Source: Camellia lanceoleosa (lineage: Eukaryota > Streptophyta > Magnoliopsida > Ericales > Theaceae). Taken from it: a DNA stretch of 64,000 bases. The first letter of the stretch is position 1; every line of letters begins with the position of its first letter. Location of the stretch: assembly GCA_025200525.1 (NCBI GenBank), contig CM045763.1, positions 66,041,018 to 66,105,017 of the forward strand, written 5' to 3'. Positions 11,846 through 23,199 of this stretch are shown here, one piece after another. The position numbers and the translations under genes were made by a program. Below the pieces are notes generated by a model that was not told the DNA's origin, did not search any database, and worked only from the letters and a program-made list of their open reading frames with translations.

Positions 11846-12558
11846 TCAACAGAAAACAGTTGGAACAATACCTGAAATCACATCCTGGAAATCCAGCCAT
11901 ATCCGAGTTTGATTGGGGAACTGGTGAAACCCCAAGGAGGTCAGCCAGGATCAGTGAGAAAACAAAGACAGCTCCCACACTGGAAAGTGATACTCCGACA
12001 AAGAAGCGTAGTCGGAAATCTTCAGCTTCAAAGAAGGATGACAAAGAAAAAGAAGTTGCCCCTGAAGAAACAGAGGCGGTGAAAGAAGGAGATAAAACTG
12101 AAGAAATCAAGAAGCATGTTGTGAAAGAAAATCAAGATGAGCAGAAAGACGAAACCTGTGATATGGAAGGCAAAGCCGAAGATGCTCCTGAAGAAGCTAA
12201 GCTCGGACAAGACGTTAAAATGCCCGATGCTGATGAGAGCAAGGACAGAGAAGCTGAACCAGGAAATTCAAAAGCGGTTGAGATTGGGAAAGTAGCTGAC
12301 AGTTCTGAAGTAACTGGAAATGATAAAGGGAAAGCCGAGGAACCAGAAGTTCAAGAAAAGGTGGAGCAAATACCAGTTGAGGAAAAACCAGATACACGCA
12401 ATGCCGAGGAAAAGACATGCCGAATGGAAGGCGAAGTGAAAGAGGGACAGAAAAATGAGGAACAAAACAAGCCGATGGACAATGAGATAAGCAAGAAAGT
12501 TGAGGGCACAGTGATCGAGAATGGTGACCATGGCAACGAGGCTGAGTCCAAGTCTTGA
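5664..12558 (+). CDS. Methyl-CpG-binding domain protein, MBD10/11-like (2 exons)
   Basis: Exon 1 is 5664-5753 and exon 2 is 11773-12558, giving 291 residues. The donor AAG|GTTTCT and acceptor CTGCAG|TTC join in phase 0. Residues about 20-95 form the plant MBD: LPAPPGW (exon 1), [37 protein letters not shown], and the PRRSARIS segment just after it. The rest is a Lys/Glu-rich low-complexity tail, as in Arabidopsis MBD10/11. The family acts in the nucleus as readers of methylated or silenced chromatin; methyl-CpG binding varies within the plant family and cannot be deduced here. The Met at 11776 is internal, because starting there would remove the first part of the domain. A frameshifted second copy lies at 59204-59985. 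Confidence 0.85.
8111..8771. repeat. Intronic tandem duplication, about 176-bp unit, split by a LINE
   Basis: Unit 1 starts at about 8111 (GTACTGGTTGTGTTAAAGAA) and unit 2 at about 8287 (GTGCTGATTGTGTTAAAGAA), sharing CTGTCTCCAGAAGTATGAGG and flanks. Unit 2 is interrupted at about 8400 by the antisense LINE end and resumes at about 8698. A third, more diverged partial unit lies at about 8966-9045. Confidence 0.75.
8401..8697 (-). mobile_element. 5'-truncated LINE (L1-type) end, antisense in the intron
   Basis: Read on the minus strand this encodes the last part of an L1-like ORF2. It has NRRVFRDE, then [14 protein letters not shown] and a stop, matching the zinc-binding C-terminal region of plant LINE reverse transcriptases. 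It then runs through a short 3' UTR into an A-run (the T-run at 8401). Only the 3' end is present, as expected from incomplete reverse transcription. The same insertion is at 63617-63919 in the right arm, so it predates divergence of the arms. Confidence 0.75.
9372..9415. repeat. TC/AC compound microsatellite
   Basis: A (TC)n run of about 18 bp passes directly into an (AC)n run of about 25 bp. The right-arm counterpart (62334-62391) has a longer GA part, so the locus is length-variable between arms. Confidence 0.9.
10961..11107 (+). mobile_element. Short poly(A) retroposon with 17-bp target duplication
   Basis: About 147 bp ending in an A-rich tail is flanked by direct repeats AAAGAATGGCCTTATGT (10944-10960) and AAAGAATGGCCTTGTGT (11108-11124). 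The long duplication and tail show insertion by target-primed reverse transcription. The body resembles the 3' UTR of a severely truncated LINE; I see no A/B boxes supporting a SINE. The partner is at 60651-60796. Confidence 0.75.
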
Positions 12559-12960
12559 ATGACAATACAAATTAACTCGCTGCTGGTTCGCTCACTTCTC
12601 TTTGACTTTTGTAGGTTTCTGGGTTACTTCAGATGACTGTAGTACTATTGTTGTTGTTGTTGTTTATGATAGAATTCTGATTGTTCAAATTAAGACATAT
12701 ATATATGTATGTACGTCCGTAAAATCATAGATTAGGTCTTCTATGTAAGCAGCTTTTGTAACATTATTACCATCTTAAGGCATAGATTAGAGCTTCAATG
12801 CTTGCTGTCTTAGTTGCATTGAAGGAACTTGTAGCTCGTAACAATCTATGCAACATGCTTGTGTTAAAACTGTTGTTGTAATAAGTGCTTATGCATTAAG
12901 TTACTGACATTATGAGCTCAAATTCTTTGTTTGGATGATGCTTTAGTTTTGACCAGGTTC
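12559..12960 (+). other. Probable 3' UTR and end of the MBD gene
   Basis: Transcribed-looking T-rich sequence follows the stop and contains a TTG repeat (about 12650-12663). AATAA-like signals occur at about 12880 and 12980, but the cleavage site cannot be fixed. Confidence 0.4.
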
Positions 12961-15076
12961 AGATGGGACTATGACTAATAAATGAGCTGGTTTTTGTGCC
13001 ATAAATATAGTATTCCTTTGCATTACTCATCTCTGTTGGGAGCCTCTCTTTGCAATCCTTACTTTTCTTAGTGGTTTTTTTTTATTGAATTTCAACTTTT
13101 TCTAAAAAAATTTCATAAAACCTTTATACTGTCGGTTGTTTTGGCTTATTTTTTGTTGTTTTGACTCATTTGTCTGTAGTGAATTTTTGTAGATTTTTTT
13201 ATTTTTGAGCTTTTGTAGATTTTTCTACCCAAGACAGGTTTGAAAAGTAAAATTTTTTGACACGATTTTAAAAAATTACTAAAGATAAAAAGCAAATAAA
13301 ATGTAACTTTTTTTAGCTGTATGCACATCTTACACTCAATATAAATTTAGAAGAAAAAAAAAATTCAATTCACGCTATTAATTTTCAAGTAATACCACAA
13401 TATCTTAATCTTTTCCAATTTTCAAAACCCCCAACCCTAGTGTCGATATTGAAAATCATATTGATTCAATAAGTGAAAACACAAATGTGATGAAATAATT
13501 TGTTTATAATTATTGAAATAATCTGATTTTTGTATGCATAATTGATATGTAAAAATTTATGAAATGAACGGTTCAAATCATGAAAATAGAACGTATGAGA
13601 GGAATTAATTGGATCAATTAATAACGATCATCAGAATTTGTACTGAAAAAATGATCATGTGCACGCATCCATTTTGCATGGGCAAAATGGAAAAATGAAC
13701 AAACCTTTCCACCCGTACCTTGTATTACCTCACACATACATTCAAATATGAGAAAATTATAAATTAGTGGGACAGTTATAAAGTAATTATATTTTAAATA
13801 TTTTTCTTTTTATCTGACACGTAAGAAAGACTCGTATCAAATACAAGAATAAACTTGCACCATATAAATAAAAAAAACTTGCACCATCATGAAAATAAAA
13901 TTATTTCCAAACTGTTCAACTGGAAAAACAATTTTCTCTTCTAATATTTGTATTCAACAATTGAGAGAAGTGAAGATAGATTCCCTAAATTGCATAAACA
14001 TTAATGAAACAGTCCTATAAATTTTATCTCGAATTTTGCCCATAATCAACATTTTATTATTCAGATTTATTTCATAATTGAATTCACACCTCACCAATTT
14101 AATCTGGACCACACATTTTATTTTTTATAACCTTTATATATATGTATATATATTATAGGTTTGAGGGATAGGTATTCTATTGGTCTTCTTATTCAATTTT
14201 TAAAATAGTTTTTAATATCAATGTATTATTTGCAAAGTTATTCTGCCTATTTAAATGTCACTTTTCATCCTAAATTTGATAAAATATTATTTACTTTGAC
14301 TAAATAAATATAAAATAAGTGATAGAAATAGAAGGCAATTAAAAAATCATTTAAGTATCTTTATTTTTATTGATCATTGATAAATTTTGATGCATTGCAA
14401 CTTGCAAATTAGAATATAAAAAAAAAAAACATAAATATAATTAGAGTTAGATATACATAATGTTTGGCCACTCTTCCTTAAAATACTGGCTCCATTCCTC
14501 ACCACTCAAAACTTCACTCAAAAAAATTCTAGTGAATAAGTCTGGGAGCATAGGATTAATCTTGCATAAACATTCTTAGTAGACTTGTTTTGAAAAGTAA
14601 GTTAAGAATTACTTTTTTAATTTATTTTAAAAAAAGATATAAAAAAATAAAGAGACGATATAATTTAAAAAAATAAAAAAATCACTTTTAGACCAAGTTT
14701 GGCATCTATTAAATAATACAAAAAGTCAAAAAGTTACTGTTTTATTTAAGTCATATCATCTTATTTAAATCATATCACTTCTCTAATATATCACATCAAA
14801 CCCAATCCAAATCCAACCCATATAAACTAATAAATCAAAAAATATATTTTTTTAGAACATTTCAAACCAACCTAATCGAGTTGCTATCCAAGATTTCAAG
14901 CCCAGCTGTACCACTCAAAGGTTCAAGGGTCCCTTTCACTTTTACCGCACACCAACAAACGAGAGAGGCAAATTTTCTATGGGAAAAATATTTAAGATTC
15001 TTATAAAAATTATTTCACAATTCAACTCACAATAATTTAATTTGATAAATATTTATTTTTAATTGATTATATACTT
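12961..15076. other. AT-rich intergenic DNA, no gene seen
   Basis: No coding support on either strand. The segment at about 14690-14890 (AGTTTGGCATC, AAAAAGTCAAAAAGT, CATATCATCTTATTTAAATC) is related to part of 15113-15260, so a dispersed element is present twice. The mirrored copy is at about 56890-58750. Confidence 0.5.
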
Positions 15077-15500
15077 AGGGATCTTTTGGGAACAATGGTG
15101 AAAAGCTAGCTTTTTTAAGCCTTGTTTGGCATGATCTAAAAAAGTCAAAAAGTCACTATCCTATTTAAGTCACATTATCTTATTTAAATCACATCACATC
15201 TCTAACATATCACTTCAAACTCAACCCATACCCAACCCATATTTCATAAAAAGTCAAAAAGTACACTTATTTAAATTAACTTTTTTATCCAAAACAATCC
15301 AGTTTTTTGCCAAAAAAAATCATCAAAAAAGCCAAAAAATCGACTTTTTACTAACTTTTAAAAAGCTAGCTTTTTGATTTTTTTTTGTGACTTTTTTACT
15401 TTTTTATGTTAAAAAAATTAGATTTTTTTTGTAATTTTTTTAACTAAAAAAAATTAAAAAACTAAAAAATTGACTTTTTATGATGTAACCAAAACACCCT
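15077..15500. mobile_element. MITE-like element with AAAAGTC-rich stem
   Basis: The left end AGGGATCTTTTGGGAACAAT matches the complement of the right end (AGGGTGTTTTGGTTACATCA), and GCTAGCTTTTT/AAAAAGCTAGC-type inverted motifs follow. No open frame and no clear target duplication. The partner copy lies at about 56250-56705 in the right arm. Confidence 0.45.
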
Positions 15501-16010
15501 GTAGTATTGTTGTTTTCTTCGGACAAAGCTAAGCCAACCTAGCAAGGAGTCCTTTACATCCTTTCACATTTTCCTTTTTCAACTTTTCTTTTATTGTGTA
15601 TCAACAATTTCGAATCTTTGATTCTTATATTCAAATAATGAATAATGGACAGCCACCCTCCTCTCGGTCTCTCTCTCTCTCTCGATAAAGTAATTGTTAA
15701 AACTCTTAAGATAAAGTAATTGTTAAAAAAGGTGATGTGTTTGGTAAGTATTAAAAAAATAAATATAAATATGAGTATGAAAATTGTTCTCCTTTTTTTT
15801 TTTTTTTTTTCCTTTCCCAATTAAATCATCTATTGTCAAATGGGTATTTGTTTTTCCTAAGATAATCGAGAAAATAATTATTTAAGTGATTACTAAAATA
15901 GGAATATAGTCATAGATATCTTTCCCCAAGGTGATTGATTTTTACGATAGAATTATTACATGGAAAAATTGGCATTATACAAATAATTAAAAAAAAATAA
16001 TATTAATATT
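15501..16010. other. Intergenic DNA with CT microsatellite, no gene seen
   Basis: A CTCTCT run at about 15668-15683 is followed by a short direct repeat of GATAAAGTAATTGTTAAAA and a long T-run (about 15794-15811). The mirrored right-arm region carries a G20 homopolymer instead. Confidence 0.5.
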
Positions 16011-16053
16011 GAGAGCTGTGATTGGGAGCTCGAATCCGAGCTCCCCCGAATCA

Positions 16054-16086
<33 letters not shown>

Positions 16087-16494
16087 GCGGAAGAAGACGA
16101 AGAATGGGAGGGGGAGGGGGAGGGGGGGAGGAGGAGGGACCCGAGGGGCCATACCAGGTGGGAGGCGGAGGCGGAGGCGGGGCCGGAGGCAACGGCGGTG
16201 GTCTTCTGACAGGTCAAGCGATCGGCGGCGACGGGTCGACGATCCGAGTCTGACGATCGGAGTCATGACGATCGGGGTTCTTGGGCGCGACGATCGAGGC
16301 TGACGCGGGCAGTTAAGCTCTCCTCTCTCTTTCTCCTCTCTGCTTCCCCTCTCTCTTTCTCCCTCTCCTCTCTCTTCCCCTCAGACACGAGGAAGAAGAA
16401 GAAGAAAAAAAAAAAAATTAAATCCGTGAAACGACGTCGTTTCACGGATTAGGGGGATTCGGGGCCAAGATTTTCGAGCTACAAATCTTTTTTC
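16011..16494. mobile_element. Left-arm-only non-autonomous TIR/palindrome element (484 bp)
   Basis: The insertion is flanked by TAATATT at 16004-16010 and 16495-16501; the right arm at about 55704-55715 has the site uninterrupted. Imperfect terminal repeats share GATT, AGCTCGAA and CCCCGAATC (about 16020-16054 against the complement of about 16450-16485). A perfect 30-bp palindrome lies at 16421-16450, centred on ACGACGTCGT. The body is a T-run followed by G/A-rich DNA (GAGGGGGAGGGGGAGGG). Short open frames in it are compositional. The ends and palindrome are related to the element at 49867-50409. Confidence 0.7.
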
Positions 16495-16731
16495 TAATAT
16501 TAAATAGTAATTAAAAATATTTTAAAATATAGAGATAAAAGAGATTCAAAATTAAATACTTTTTTAATTATTTTCATAATATTTAAATTATTATTATTTT
16601 AGTCTTGTCATCAATGATGTATTCTAGATATTAAAAACAAAAATTTGTTATAATATAAATAATAAAACATAAAGGCCAAAAATAAAATAAATTATAAAAA
16701 TTGCACTTACAGTATACCATAAACAAATCAT

Positions 16732-18010
16732 TGTTAGACAATTTTCACTATATTTAAATAAATTAAATTTTATTATGTACTAAATAACAACCAGAATATA
16801 AAGAAATAAAGGAAATGAGAGAATTTTGTTTGATTACAAAAATCAAACTCGAAATAAAAATAAATAAATAAAAACAGATTTTATTTTGTTACAAAAATAA
16901 AATTAAAATCTGATTAAATAAACAAATAAAACAGAATAATAAATTAAACAACTTACTTGATTAATTTCTTGTAATAAATATCTGATCAAGTCCAGTGTTT
17001 GACACTGTGTCTTTAAGACAGATTCGTCCTCTCCACGGTGCTTTCAGAATTTGGACGTCTATCTCCCAAGATAAAATGATCTACTACAAACAATAGCAAC
17101 ACTACAAATTGTTTGCCTAACGAACACACTAAGTGTTTATACTCTCTCACAGAAGAAAATAATGCAGCAATATGAAAAGAATATTTGCAGAATTATGAAG
17201 AACGAAATTAGAGTTTCTTTAAAATCCAAATAAAGGCTGTCCTATTTATAGATGAATTGGTGGTTACAGATTTAGAATTGAACAGGTATGAAACCTGTTG
17301 ATTTTGAATTCAAACAGATTTGAATATGTTGGGTTCATAATTTAAATAGATAAAAAACGTGAAGGGTCGTGTTTGGATGTACAGTAAAACCAGTCCAGTT
17401 TATTTCCAACGAGAAGGGTCCTATTTGGATGTATAGTAAAACCAAACCAGTTTATTTTGAATTCTAGATTTTTTTTTATTAAAAATAAAATTAAATTCAA
17501 ATGTTTTTGGCCCAAAAAGATTAGTATTGGGCCGAACAAGCCCAACCCAACCACACACCACGCACCCGTGCCCAAGTCCAGCCTGCCCGATCGGATGAAC
17601 GGCGGCAGCGGCGCGCGTGGTGATTTTTGGGTCCAATGGGTCTCGCCTATTTTGCCCATAACCTCTCCCTCTAAAACACTTGGGTACCCCTTGGGGCACA
17701 CTCTAAGTTTCAAACCCATGCCTTATAAACCCATTCAAAACTTCACACCAAATCAATGTGGGACAAGCCACTTTCAACTTTAAGGAATTTCCACCAAAAC
17801 TCCATTTTCATGGAGTATACTTTGGCTTCAATTTCCCATTCACTCGGTAATGATTTTGAGCAACCAAATATACCACGTGAAACACAACGAGGTATAGAAC
17901 GCGTTACCACTTTGACCCGCGAAAATCGACGCTCGGGTCCCACCTAAATATTAGACCAAAGTTAGGAAAAAATCCTGATTTTACCCAAAATTTTATAACC
18001 ATTTCCAACA
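16732..18010 (-). repeat. 3' LTR of the copia element (about 1.28 kb)
   Basis: In element orientation the LTR starts TGTTGGAAATGG (18010) and ends TCTAACA (16732). It contains a TATA box (TATAAATA, complement at 17243-17250). The polypurine stretch ATGTGGGGCAT (complement at about 18011-18022) lies just outside. The size matches 54193-55473. Confidence 0.8.
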
Positions 18011-18624
18011 ATGCCCCACATGAATGGAATTTGATGACAACGGAAATGCAACAATATATAGACTTTGTCGAAAGAGTATAAGTCGAAAATATCTTGCATC
18101 AGGATAGGTAGCTTTCGGCCTTGAACCTTCCCTAGTGATAACCTATCGGACTTACTGGCTAACCAATGGACGCGATGCCTTGAATTGTTCAGCCGTTTGT
18201 GTAAGCCAAGACAACAAATTTCACACAAAATATCTTCTAACACATTGTGGTTCTCACTGTTGTGTTCATTTTGGCCTTGAACGCGCCTGGTTTTCATAAG
18301 TGTTTTTAGAGAATTTAGCATTTTGGATTCTCATAGAACAGGCCCCAGTTCGACACTCATCTAGGTGATTCTTATTGTGAGTGTCTCTTTATACTCGTCT
18401 TGATTTTATGCCTCAATCAAGATATAAGTAATCATTAAAAACAAAGCTTATCCTTTTACCCCTGTATACAACATATGTTGCAGATATCACTCTCACTATA
18501 GGAATGGGTAGGGCATTTTAAGCCCTTGGTGATTTCTAGCGAACCAAACATAACTTAGTTGTCCCTTTAAACTTAGTTCTTGGGATCTCCAGTCATATAA
18601 GTAGGGTTACCATTATGACGACTC
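18011..18624 (-). other. Non-coding spacer between copia pol stop and LTR
   Basis: About 600 bp of 3' untranslated element sequence ending in the polypurine tract. A possible 119-codon open frame (17962-18321, minus) overlaps the LTR edge, has no recognisable motif and is not called. Confidence 0.5.
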
Positions 18625-20880
18625 TTATGTAATAGGCTTTAATCCCATCTCCTTCGATGAACTATACACTAGCTCTTTTGTCAAACATTTTGTTAACGGA
18701 TCCGTAATATTCTCTTTAGATTTTATATAATCTATTGAGATTATTCTGTTTGACAACAATTGCCTTACGGTATTATGTCGATGACGAATATGTCGTGACT
18801 TACCGTTATACATATGATTCTGTGCCCTACCTATTGCAGATTGACTATCACAATGAATGCAAATAGCTGGCACAGGTTTTGGCCACATTGAAATGTCTTC
18901 TAAGAAGCGACAAAGCCATTCTGCTTCTTCTCCTGCTTTGTCTAAAGCAATGAACTTGGATTCCATTGTGGATCGTGTGATGCATGTTTGTTTCGTGGAT
19001 TTCCAAGAAACAGCAGTGCCTCCCAGAGTAAAGACATATCCACTTGTGGATTTTGAATCTTTAGTATCCGATATCCAATTTGCATCACAATAACCTTCAA
19101 GTACTGCTGGATATCGAGTAAAGTTCAAACCATGATCACGGGTGAATCTTAGATATCTAAGAACCCGAATGATCGCTTTCCAATGGTCTTCTCCGGGGTT
19201 ACTAGTGTACCTACTCAATTTACTGATAGCATAAGCTATATCAGGACGAGTACAATTCATTAGGTACATTAGGCTTCCAATGATTTGGGAGTATTTTAAC
19301 TGAGACACTGCATCACCTTTATTTTTCGATAAATAAAGACTGATGTCTACAGGTGTTCTAGCTAAAGTCATATCATCCTTGATAAATTTATCAAGAATTT
19401 TCTCAATATAATGAGATTGAGATAACGATATCTCTAGATATTTTAGTAATTTTCATTCCTAATATAACATCTGCGACCTTCATATCTTTCATATCAAATC
19501 TTTTGTTAAGCATTTGCTTAATTGATTTGATCATATTTTGACTGCTTCTAATGATAAGCATGTCATTGACATCAAGACAAACTATGACATATCCTTGGTC
19601 AGTGTTTTTAACATAGACGCATTTGTCACATTCGTTTATCTTAAACCCATTAGTAAGCATTGCATGATCAAATTTTTCATGCCATTGCTTAGGCACTTGT
19701 TTTAATCCATAAAGAGACTTTACAAGCCGACAAACTTTCTTTTCATGCCCCGACACTACAAACCCTTCGGGTTGCTCCATATAGATCTCTTTATTTAGAT
19801 CACCGTTTAAGAAAACTGTCTTAACATCTATTTGATGTATTTCTTAATTAAACAACACTGCTATAGAGCAGGCGAATGGATGTTATTCTTGTCATAGAAG
19901 AATATGTGTCAAAATAATTCCGACATTCCTTTTGTCTGTAACCTTTAACTACAAGTCTTGCTTTATACTTGTCAATTGAACCATCTACTTTCATTTTTCT
20001 CTTGAATATCCATTTATATCCAAGAGGTTTAGAACCTGGTGGAAGATCCACCAATTCCCAAGTATGATTTTGCATAATGGATTCAGTTTCATTATTAACA
20101 GCCTCTTTCCACAAAGGTGCTTCAGAACCTGTCATTGCTGCCTTAAAGCTTTGAGGTTCATTTTCTAATAGGTATGTCAAAAAATCTGGACCAAAGGATT
20201 TTGATGTTCTCGCTCTCTTACTTCGTCTTGGTTCATCATCAATTAAATCATGTTGGTCGAGACCATTACTAGTCTCTTGTGTTTGATTGTTATTAGTCTC
20301 TTGACTTTGTGTACAATCATAAGTTCTTTTCTATGAACTTAATTCATGTCCTTTCTTGTAAGGAAAGACATGTTCAAAAAACACAGCATTCCTTGACTCT
20401 ATAATAGTGTTCATATTTATATCAAATATTTCTGATTTATAAGTCAGAAACCGATATACACTACTATTCTGAATACAACCAATAAACACACAATCTACTA
20501 TTTTTTGTCCAATCTTAGTTTTTTAGAAACAGGAACTTCAACTATTGCCAAACACCCCCACACTTTTAAATATTTGTAGGAAGGCGGTCGATCTTTCCAC
20601 AATTCATAAGGAGTGCTGTTGGTTTTCTTGTGGGGTATTCTGTTAAGAACATAATTAGTAGACAATATTGCTTCCCCTCACAAGTTCTATGGTAAGCCTG
20701 AACTTAGTAACATGACATTCATCATTTCTTTTAGGGTTCTATTCTTTCTTTCAGCAATTCCATTTTGCTGAGGAGAATAGAGTGCTGTAGTTTGGTGAAT
20801 AATGCCATATTGTGCACAAAATTCATTTAATGGTGCATTATATTCACCACCCCTGTCACTTCTAATATAAATCAAAATAT
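18625..20880 (-). pseudogene. Copia pol remnant: integrase, RT, RNase H (frameshifted)
   Basis: From 20880 downward: integrase core end (RSDRGGEY, then QNGIAERKNRTL), joining region, RT N-part (WELVDLPPGSKPL, YKARLVVKG), RT C-part (KSLYGLKQ, then CLDVNDML where YVDD is expected) and RNase H ([29 protein letters not shown]). Stops follow the integrase segment. A small deletion near 19425-19440 splits what is one 402-codon frame in the right arm, and a further break lies near 19800-19850. An Asn replaces the first Asp of the RT catalytic pair in both arms. Confidence 0.85.
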
Positions 20881-21796
20881 AACATCCAACACATGTTGTC
20901 TATGATGTGCTTGATTTCAGAAAATTCAAATCATGATTCATAAATTTCAAATGAAAAAACCAAAATAATTATGATTATACAAATCAGAATTAATGTTTTG
21001 ACAAAATTATATCCTCATAAAAAATTTTGCCTAAGAATCAAACAATTCAAAAAACTCATTTAATTGTATACATTCTTGCAACTCATTTACGAAAAAGTGT
21101 CACTGTCATAAAAATATTTGTGACAGAAGATAATTAAATTATCTCAACTAATGCAAGAGATACACCCCCATAATAATAAAATGGTTTATGGTTTAACAAA
21201 TTCTACTACGCAAGTAAAATAATTATTAACGACATCTCATGTCACATAATTTAAAACAAACTAACAATCAACATAAAAGATTTCTTAAAATTAACTTCCC
21301 AATTAAATGGAACGATTTGACTACTGAAATTTTCATGTTTAAATTTCTTTGGTGTTTAAACACCCATTCAAAATTGATTAGAAATATTCAAATTAATTTG
21401 CTTATGTACAAAGTCAACATATTAATTTATCATTCCAAATCACATGAAATTATTTTTTTTTTTAAGAAATAACTTGAGTTGATATCAATACATGCATATC
21501 AAACACAATAACTAAAAATAATGAATTAACAAAATAAATTAATCATGCATGATCTCATAACTTGCATCATGAAATAAAAAGATTCTCAACTCATAAATAA
21601 AATTCAACACATTTTGAATTTTAAACTCCAAAAATGATAAAACATACCTTCATTTAATCAGTTTGATTTGTACATAAATAAACTAATTATATACACATTA
21701 AAATGTTCTTGTGAATATATATATATATTGTCCGACTCATGATGAACTATGATAAAGTCAAAAAAACTAACATCTTTTCACAAATTAAGTGGCCTT
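20881..21796. other. AT-rich DNA between copia remnant and Tat LTR
   Basis: No coding or LTR structure seen; short open frames are AT-rich and random. A TA run lies at about 21717-21730. The site TTTCACAAA at 21777-21785 is the empty counterpart of the 543-bp insertion in the right arm. Confidence 0.5.
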
Positions 21797-22473
21797 CTGT
21801 AGACATCCCATTTTTGACCGACCTTAAGACTCAGACGTCACCGATTGAGCGCTCGGTGATGTTACGTATTGTGCTCGTTCAAAAGTCTCAGAGTCGCGAC
21901 CGTGAGCCTTGCCTCCGGACTTCCGAACTCTCTTCCGTACCTTGTCTCGGTTTGCGAACCAGACTCGGTTTTCTCTGTTTCTTTTCCTGAGGGGAGGGAG
22001 AGGTCCCGTAGACCATCTCTCAGTGGCCGTGGGCTACATTTTGTGGCTGTAGGCCATTTGTCCATTTCGGAGCCCGGTTCCCAATTTTCAGAGCCGTCAG
22101 GCCGTGTGCCTCGGTTCGGGACCGCCTAACTATCTCCGATTGCTCCGGTTTTTGGCATACATCTTGTTTACTCCCTTTTGAGGGACACTGAGGTCTGAGA
22201 GACCCACTTCGTGGTCGAATGCCACTTTCGGTGCTTAACAATGCTGACCCCAATCGCTGCTGGCCCCCGAACATTCGTTTTGCATCGGTTTTCGTTCATT
22301 TTTGGCAGGTACCCCGTTTCATCACCAGGAAGGCCATAGAAAGGTGGGAGGCCAACAATTGTTTCAGTAACCAGTTATATTCCTCCGGCGCCCTCCGACG
22401 CCCGTTTTTCTCACTTTCAAGCCAATGTTGACCACCCTAGGGTCACTTTCTTCAATCCTAACCCTCATATTTG

Positions 22474-22745
22474 TGTTGTAGACACCTGGGAGGACACAAA
22501 AAGTTGGTGGCCGGCCAGTAATTCCACCTGACCCTTTTGAACCCCTCCTAAAAATGGCCTATTCTCTTTCCTGTTTTACAGTTGCCAATTTTGAACCATA
22601 GGGTTGTGTTGAGGGCACCTGGGAGGACACCAATATCTGGTGGCCGGCCAGAAATTCAATTTGACCATTTTGCCCCTTGGCCGGCCGGCCATGGGGGGTG
22701 GCCGGCCGGCCACCTGCAACTCAAATAATTGGCCGGCCATGATCC
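22474..22745 (+). repeat. GGCCGGCC-rich duplicated block in the Tat LTR
   Basis: Two copies of a block spaced 133 bp share CACCTGGGAGGACAC and GGTGGCCGGCCAG. A further cluster at about 22678-22738 has GGCCGGCCGGCC on both sides of CATGGGGGG. Similar GGTGGC/GGCCGGCC motifs precede both antisense genes at 31.1 and 35.8 kb. Confidence 0.7.
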
Positions 22746-23199
22746 TTGCAGTGTGTACATTACAGCTGTGTATTGTTTTTCCCTCCAAAACCTATATCCG
22801 GAGGAAACCTTTTTGGAGGGAAACTTGATGCAATTTCCCTTCACTTTTTCCCTCCTTTTCTCCCCCTCTCTTGACCATATAACCAGCCTCCCAGGTCTGG
22901 TTTTAGGATTGACAAAAATTGCCTTAAGCTTTGTATACACACCCCCCCTCCATCTCTCTCTTTCAAGCTCAAACACCAAGTCCTACACCTCATTTTTTCA
23001 TCACCACCAAGCACCACCACCACTACTACTTTTCCAGCAACTTGGGGAGCTTTCCAGCAACTAGGAGGTAGCATTTCTCAAGCCAAGAAGAATCCAAGGG
23101 GTAGTCTTCAAGGGTAAGTGTCAATTCCCTCTTTTGAGCTTAATTTTGCAACATTTTTCTAGCCTCTTTGCTTGCTATTTTGAGCTCAGATCAAAACTG

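Larger units (their letters stand above)
16732..20880 (-). mobile_element. Ty1/copia element, 5'-truncated, left arm
   Basis: On the minus strand: integrase fragment, RT, RNase H, polypurine tract, 3' LTR. Gag, protease, the first part of integrase and the 5' LTR are absent, and the coding sequence begins abruptly at about 20880. It is the reverse-complement partner of 51326-55473. In-frame stops just after the integrase fragment occur in both copies, so the element was dead before the arms diverged. Confidence 0.85.

Noticed and set aside
11776..12558. MBD gene starting at Met 11776 as a single-exon gene
   Set aside because: It would cut the domain; exon 1 at 5664-5753 supplies the missing N-terminus with good splice signals in phase, and the right-arm copy has ATA at that codon.
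11763..12570. Minus-strand ORFs of 60-116 codons under MBD exon 2 (and plus-strand ones at 59192-59734)
   Set aside because: Antisense shadows of a Lys/Glu-rich coding sequence, which rarely gives stops on the other strand.
16009..16445. Several Arg/Gly/Pro-rich ORFs, also at 49892-50455
   Set aside because: They lie in purine-rich bodies of the arm-specific insertions on both strands with no domain; compositional artefacts.
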